Source of the DNA: JBDLID01 sp039715055
Lineage (GTDB): Bacteria; Desulfobacterota; Desulfobulbia; Desulfobulbales; Desulfocapsaceae
NCBI GenBank assembly: GCA_039715055.1
Contig: JBDLID010000138.1
Coordinates: 1-7,572 of the forward strand
Direction: 5' to 3'
Length of the DNA stretch: 7,572 nucleotides
The notes below the pieces were generated by a model. The model saw only the letters and a program-made list of their open reading frames with translations, did not search any database and was not told where the DNA came from. Both the position numbers and the translations under genes were made by a program. How positions within the stretch are numbered: the stretch's first letter is position 1; each line of letters starts with the position of its first letter. Below, one piece after another: positions 5,515-7,572 of the stretch.

Positions 5515-7572
5515 TCACTCTGACCATTGACAACCGGAAAGTAACAGTTACGGAAGGCACAAGCGTGCTTGACGCCGCCAGACTTTTAGATATCCGTATT
5601 CCGACCCTCTGCCATGACGAACGCCTCAAGCCATACGGCGGTTGCCGCCTCTGCATTGTTGAGATCGAGGGGATTGGACGACCGGTGACGGCCTGCACCA
5701 CCCCGGCGACCGAGGAGATGGTGGTCACCACCGAGTCCGACCACCTTTACCGGTTGCGGCGGACCATCGTCGAACTGCTGCTGTCCGACCACCCCAACGA
5801 CTGCATGGTCTGCGCCCGGGCCGGTGACTGCACCCTGCAGGAACTGGCCTATATCTACAAGCTCCGTGAAAATCGTTTTGAGGGTGAAATGCGGGCCCAT
5901 GATCGCGTCGATGAGAACCCGTTTATCAAGCGGGAAATGAACAAGTGCATCCTCTGCGGCAAATGCGTCCGGGTCTGTGACGAAGTCCAGGGGGTGGAGG
6001 CCATAGACATCGCCTTCAGGGGGTTCAACGCCAAGGTGTGTCCGCCATACGACCAGGACCTTGACTGCGAATTCTGCGGCCAGTGCGTGGCGGTCTGCCC
6101 CACCGGTGCCCTCACCGCCAAGGTCTGGGCCGGGGCCGCCCGCCAGAAAAACGTCAAGCAGACGGAAACAGTCTGTTCCTACTGCGGCTGCGGCTGCGCC
6201 ATCACCCTCTACACCATGCGGGACAAGGTGGTGCGGGTCGCCTCCAAACCGGAGAGCCACAACCAGGGCTGGCTCTGCTCCAAGGGGCGGTTCGGCTTCG
6301 AATTCATCCACAGCCCGGACAGGCTGACCACTCCCCTTATCCGCAACAGGGCAACCGGCGAGCTGGAACCCGCCAGCTGGGAAGAGGCCATCGAAACGGT
6401 CACCTCGAAGCTGCAGCAGATCAAGGACGACCACGGACCGGACGCCCTGGGAGGGTTGGCCTCGGCCCGCTGCACCAACGAGGAGAACTACTCCTTCCAG
6501 AAATTCTTCCGGGGGGTGATCGGCACCAACAATGTCGACCACTGCGCCCGCTACTGACACAGCGCCACCGTGGCCGGTCTGGCCAACGTATTCGGTTCCG
6601 CTGCAATGTCCAACTCGACAGACGAGATTGAGAATACAGACAGCCTGCTGGTGATCGGCTCCAACACCACCGAGACGCACCCCATCATCGCCCTGCGCAT
6701 GAAGAAGGCAGTCCGTAACGGCGCCAGGCTGGTGGTTGCCGATCCCCGCCGCATCCCGCTCACCAAGTTCGCCACCCTGCACCTGCAGATGAAACCCGGC
6801 ACCGATGTTCCGCTGGTCAACGCCATCTGCCACGTGATCTACCATGAGGGGCTGATCAACAGAGATTTTATTGCGGCGCGGACGGAAAATTTCGAAGCGT
6901 TCGTCGAATCCATCAAGGAGTTCACCCCGGAACGGGCCGAGCAGATCTGCGGCGTGGACAGGGCGGACATCATCGAGGCCGCCCGCATCTACGGCTCGGC
7001 GGAACGGGCAGGCATCTATTACACCATGGGCATCACCCAGCACTCCATGGGCACCGACAACGTCTACAGCCTGGCCAACCTGGCGCTGATGACCGGCAAC
7101 CTCGGCAGGGAGTCCTGCGGCATCAACCCGCTGCGCGGCCAGAACAACGTCCAGGGCTCATCGGACATGGCCTGTGCCCCCACTGTGCTGCCCGGCTATC
7201 AGAGTGTCACCGACGAAGCGGCACGAAAGAAATTCGAGCGCCGCTGGGGCAAAACACTTCCAACCAGTCCGGGTCTCACCGCCACCGAGATGGTCACTGC
7301 AATGATTGACGGATCAATCAAGGGGCTGTATGTGATGGGGGAGAATCCCATCCTGTCAGACCCCTATCAGGACCACACGAAAAAGGCATTTGCAAATCTT
7401 GAGTTTCTGGTGGTTCAGGACATCTTCATGACCGAGACCGCCGAGCTTGCCGACGTGGTGCTGCCCGCGGCCTCCTTTGCCGAGAAAGAGGGGACCTTCA
7501 CCTCCAGTGAACGAAGGGTGCAGCGGGTCAGGAGAGCCGTGCCGCCGCCCGGCGAGGCCAGGGACGACCTGT
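5511..7572 (+). CDS. fdhF: Selenocysteine-containing formate dehydrogenase alpha subunit with NuoG-like N-terminus (3' end outside window)
   Basis: This catalytic subunit interconverts formate and CO2 at a Mo/W bis-pyranopterin centre in the cytoplasm. The first 687 residues are present; full-length relatives run to about 900, so the C-terminal pterin-binding domain is mostly missing. The NuoG-like N-terminus has [2Fe-2S] ligands C34, C45, C48 and C62, a His-Cys [4Fe-4S] site (H94, C98, C101, C107), and two [4Fe-4S] sites (C146/149/152/156 and C186/189/192/196). The catalytic part has C222, C225, C229 and C256 for the proximal [4Fe-4S], followed by Lys258. In-frame UGA at 6555-6557 is residue 349, in CARY-U-HSATVAGL, where Escherichia coli FdhF has Sec140 followed by His141. 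R542 in NPLRGQNNVQG corresponds to FdhF Arg333. The frame stays open after the UGA with continuous FdhF similarity (VVQDIFMTETA at 634-644). It is third in the operon, 39 nt after the flavoprotein gene. Annotating it as two genes or a pseudogene would be wrong. Confidence 0.95.
6555..6589 (+). promoter_or_regulatory. Selenocysteine UGA codon and bacterial SECIS element
   Basis: The UGA (6555-6557) is followed by a hairpin within the coding sequence. TGGCC (6571-6575) and GGCCA (6581-6585) pair perfectly around the loop GGTCT (6576-6580), and the outer stem can extend past a bulged A6586. In Escherichia coli fdhF the SECIS apical loop is also GGUCU and also starts 18 nt after the UGA, exactly as here. 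SelB binds this element to deliver Sec-tRNA. One difference is that the bulged U found in the E. coli stem is a paired G here. Confidence 0.9.

Noticed and set aside
6541..6600. fdhF as a pseudogene or two separate genes split at TGA
   Set aside because: The TGA matches the known Sec position, a SECIS-like hairpin follows, and similarity continues without a break in the same frame.
5586..7043. 485-codon open frame on the minus strand opposite fdhF
   Set aside because: It is a shadow of the GC-rich third positions of fdhF, has low-complexity Gly/Ala/Asp/Val composition, no recognisable motifs, and runs through the whole real gene.

Overview
The window looks like chromosome from an anaerobic, energy-conserving bacterium. 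It carries a B12-dependent (class II) ribonucleotide reductase gene and, divergently, a three-gene operon for a cytosolic, NAD(P)-linked, selenocysteine-containing formate dehydrogenase. This combination, together with the residue patterns and moderately GC-rich codon use, best fits a sulfate-reducing or syntrophic member of the Desulfobacterota (Desulfobulbales-like). The taxonomic placement is inference; no phylogenetic marker is present.

Layout. Positions 1-301 hold no gene but contain a ~100-bp sequence repeated at a 167-bp period, then an inverted copy of its first part that runs into the stop codon of nrdJ. Positions 302-2476 (minus) are nrdJ. Positions 2477-3223 are a long divergent intergenic region. 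It holds a candidate pair of NrdR boxes and promoters for nrdJ, a 49-codon start-less stretch that reads like a protein remnant, terminator-like hairpins, a sigma70-like promoter for the formate dehydrogenase operon, and a C-rich, G-poor leader of about 220 nt. Positions 3224-3703, 3696-5471 and 5511-7572 (plus; the last runs off the window) encode a NuoE/HydC-like [2Fe-2S] protein, a NuoF/HydB-like flavoprotein and the catalytic formate dehydrogenase alpha subunit.

The key point for annotation is that the alpha-subunit frame contains an in-frame UGA at 6555-6557. A simple ORF caller would split the gene there. The UGA sits at the known selenocysteine position of FdhF-type enzymes, is followed by the catalytic His, and has a SECIS-like stem-loop at the canonical distance. 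The frame then stays open to the window end with full FdhF similarity. It is therefore read as Sec349, not as a stop or a pseudogene.

How the genes work together. The alpha subunit oxidises formate (or reduces CO2) at a Mo- or W-bis-pyranopterin centre. It passes electrons through its NuoG-like N-terminal chain ([2Fe-2S], His-ligated [4Fe-4S] and two further [4Fe-4S]) to the NuoF-like subunit, which carries FMN, the NAD(P)(H) site, one [4Fe-4S] and a C-terminal 2x[4Fe-4S] ferredoxin domain, with NuoE supplying another [2Fe-2S]. This is the HydABC/HylABC-type architecture of flavin-based electron-bifurcating enzymes, here with a formate dehydrogenase in place of the [FeFe]-hydrogenase. A ferredoxin- plus NAD(P)-coupled formate reaction is therefore a reasonable but untested inference.
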